A stretch of 64,000 nt of DNA from contig JAXDDX010000072.1 in the NCBI GenBank assembly GCA_034670405.1, positions 310,001 through 374,000 on the forward strand. The letters are read 5' to 3'. The notes below the pieces were generated by a model that was not told the origin of the DNA, searched no databases, and was given only the letters and a program-made list of their open reading frames with translations. Below are positions 63,378-64,000 of this stretch, piece by piece. Origin of the DNA: Hoplostethus atlanticus (taxonomy: Eukaryota > Chordata > Actinopteri > Trachichthyiformes > Trachichthyidae). The stretch's first letter is position 1. The number at the start of each line of letters is the position of its first letter. The position numbers were made by a program, and so were the translations under genes.

Positions 63378-64000
63378 AAAACAATACGAGGAAGCAGCTA
63401 TGTTGCTTAAGACTAATCTGAATGCTGCCAAGAGTGTAGCCATCACGACAGATGCATGGACTGCTCTCACGGCGGAATCTTATGTGACTGTTACATGTCA
63501 TTACCTGGATCAGTGGGAGATGAGGAGTGCTGTACTCCAGACTCGAAGCATGGATGAGCGGCACACGGCTGAAAATCTAGCCGCTAGCCTCAGAGACGTC
63601 GTTGGCGAGTGGGGGTTGGGGGGTAAAGTGAGTGCTTGCGTTCACGACAACGCAAAGAACATAACTCTCGCAAATGAACGGCTTGTGGATGAATGGGAGT
63701 CTGTGTGTTGTTTCGCACACACGCTTCAGCTTGCAATTAACGACGGCTTGAAGATTCCAAACATGACTCGTGTAGTGGCTGCATGCAGTCAAATGGTTTC
63801 CCATTTCCAAGAGCAACAGAGTTTACCTCTGCATAGACTGATAAAGTGCTGTCGTACTAGATGGAACTCGGTATTTGACATGATGGATCGCTTGCACGAA
63901 CAAAGGTGGGCAATAACAGCCACTTTATCAGACCGAACCTTTACAAAACTCAGTGACGCTCGAACCTTGGAACTGACAGACGAGTGCTGGCAAACAATAG
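63352..64000 (+). pseudogene. hAT transposase catalytic part, out of frame with the BED part; runs off the window
   Basis: From CGA at 63352 an uninterrupted 216-codon frame reads RKTITSRIEKQYEEAAML, then SVAITTDAWTAL (first catalytic Asp), CVHDNAKN (second Asp), CCFAHTLQLAINDG (the C-x2-H motif of hAT proteins) and CCRTRWNSVFDMMDRL (the RW motif). It directly continues the preceding BED frame except for a small deletion around 63350 that removed a few residues (the usual Y-x-x-P-S region) and shifted the frame. This copy is therefore probably inactive, though otherwise well kept. The RNase-H-like third acidic residue and dimerisation domain lie beyond the window. Confidence 0.85.

Larger units (their letters stand above)
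62790..64000 (+). mobile_element. hAT transposon (BED-finger type), left end to window edge
   Basis: The left end TAGGGATGGGCATAATTAGT is followed by a sub-terminal palindrome-like TCGACAAATCGATTAGTCGA and then transposase sequence from 63021. The right end lies outside the window. Coding sequence is little degraded, so insertion is fairly recent. It sits in acox3 intron 3. Confidence 0.85.

Overview
The window is vertebrate nuclear DNA, almost certainly from a ray-finned (teleost) fish. Genes are split by long introns with GT-AG junctions, CA/TG microsatellites are frequent, and the interspersed repeats are typical of fish: Tc1/mariner, hAT, PIF/Harbinger-like, piggyBac-like TTAA elements, L2/CR1-type LINEs, a tRNA-type SINE and a solo LTR. 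There are no prokaryotic operons, CRISPR arrays or intact RNA genes.

Three host genes can be reconstructed exon by exon. (1) hmgb3-like, + strand, coding 2659-6708 in five exons, gives a 197-residue two-HMG-box chromatin protein with a 22-residue all-acidic tail. (2) mtm1 (myotubularin, a phosphoinositide 3-phosphatase), - strand, coding 45188 down to 21832 in fifteen coding exons that join in frame to 607 residues with an intact CSDGWDR active site. One of its introns is GC-AG. (3) acox3 (peroxisomal acyl-CoA oxidase 3), + strand, first three coding exons (129 residues) at 61090-62737, running off the right edge. The hmgb3/mtm1 pairing agrees with human Xq28, where HMGB3, CD99L2, MTMR1 and MTM1 lie close together; this supports both names.

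Layout. 1-2150: no gene seen. 2154-2488: a foldback repeat carrying CCAAT and GC-box motifs, just upstream of hmgb3. 2614-7900: hmgb3, with a broken Tc1 copy in its last intron. 8059-13000: a decayed THAP plus DDE_4 transposon split by an L2/CR1-type LINE (about 8188-11450, - strand) whose ORF begins with a 2A-like NPGP motif and whose reverse transcriptase is deleted exactly at YADD. 13-21.8 kb: gene-poor repeats and MITE fragments. 21.8-45.2 kb: mtm1, whose introns hold most of the well-bounded transposons (Tc1 copies, three elements with TTA/TAA or TTAA duplications, and an 808-bp hAT element with an 8-bp target duplication, a 68-bp-arm palindrome and a tRNA-like segment). 45.3-61 kb: repeat-rich spacer with a Myb/SANT exon, a tRNA pseudogene, a LINE 3' piece, a Tc1 piece, a SINE, a solo LTR and a 532-bp Harbinger-like element. 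61-64 kb: acox3, whose third intron contains a fairly fresh BED-type hAT transposase gene with one frameshift.

The three host genes have unrelated biochemical roles (chromatin architecture, endosomal phosphoinositide turnover, peroxisomal beta-oxidation) and are neighbours rather than a functional unit. No wholly new system is evident. The most unusual items are the truncated 2A-bearing LINE, the hAT element with a tRNA-like insert and long palindrome, and the paired CCAAT/GC-box arms before hmgb3.
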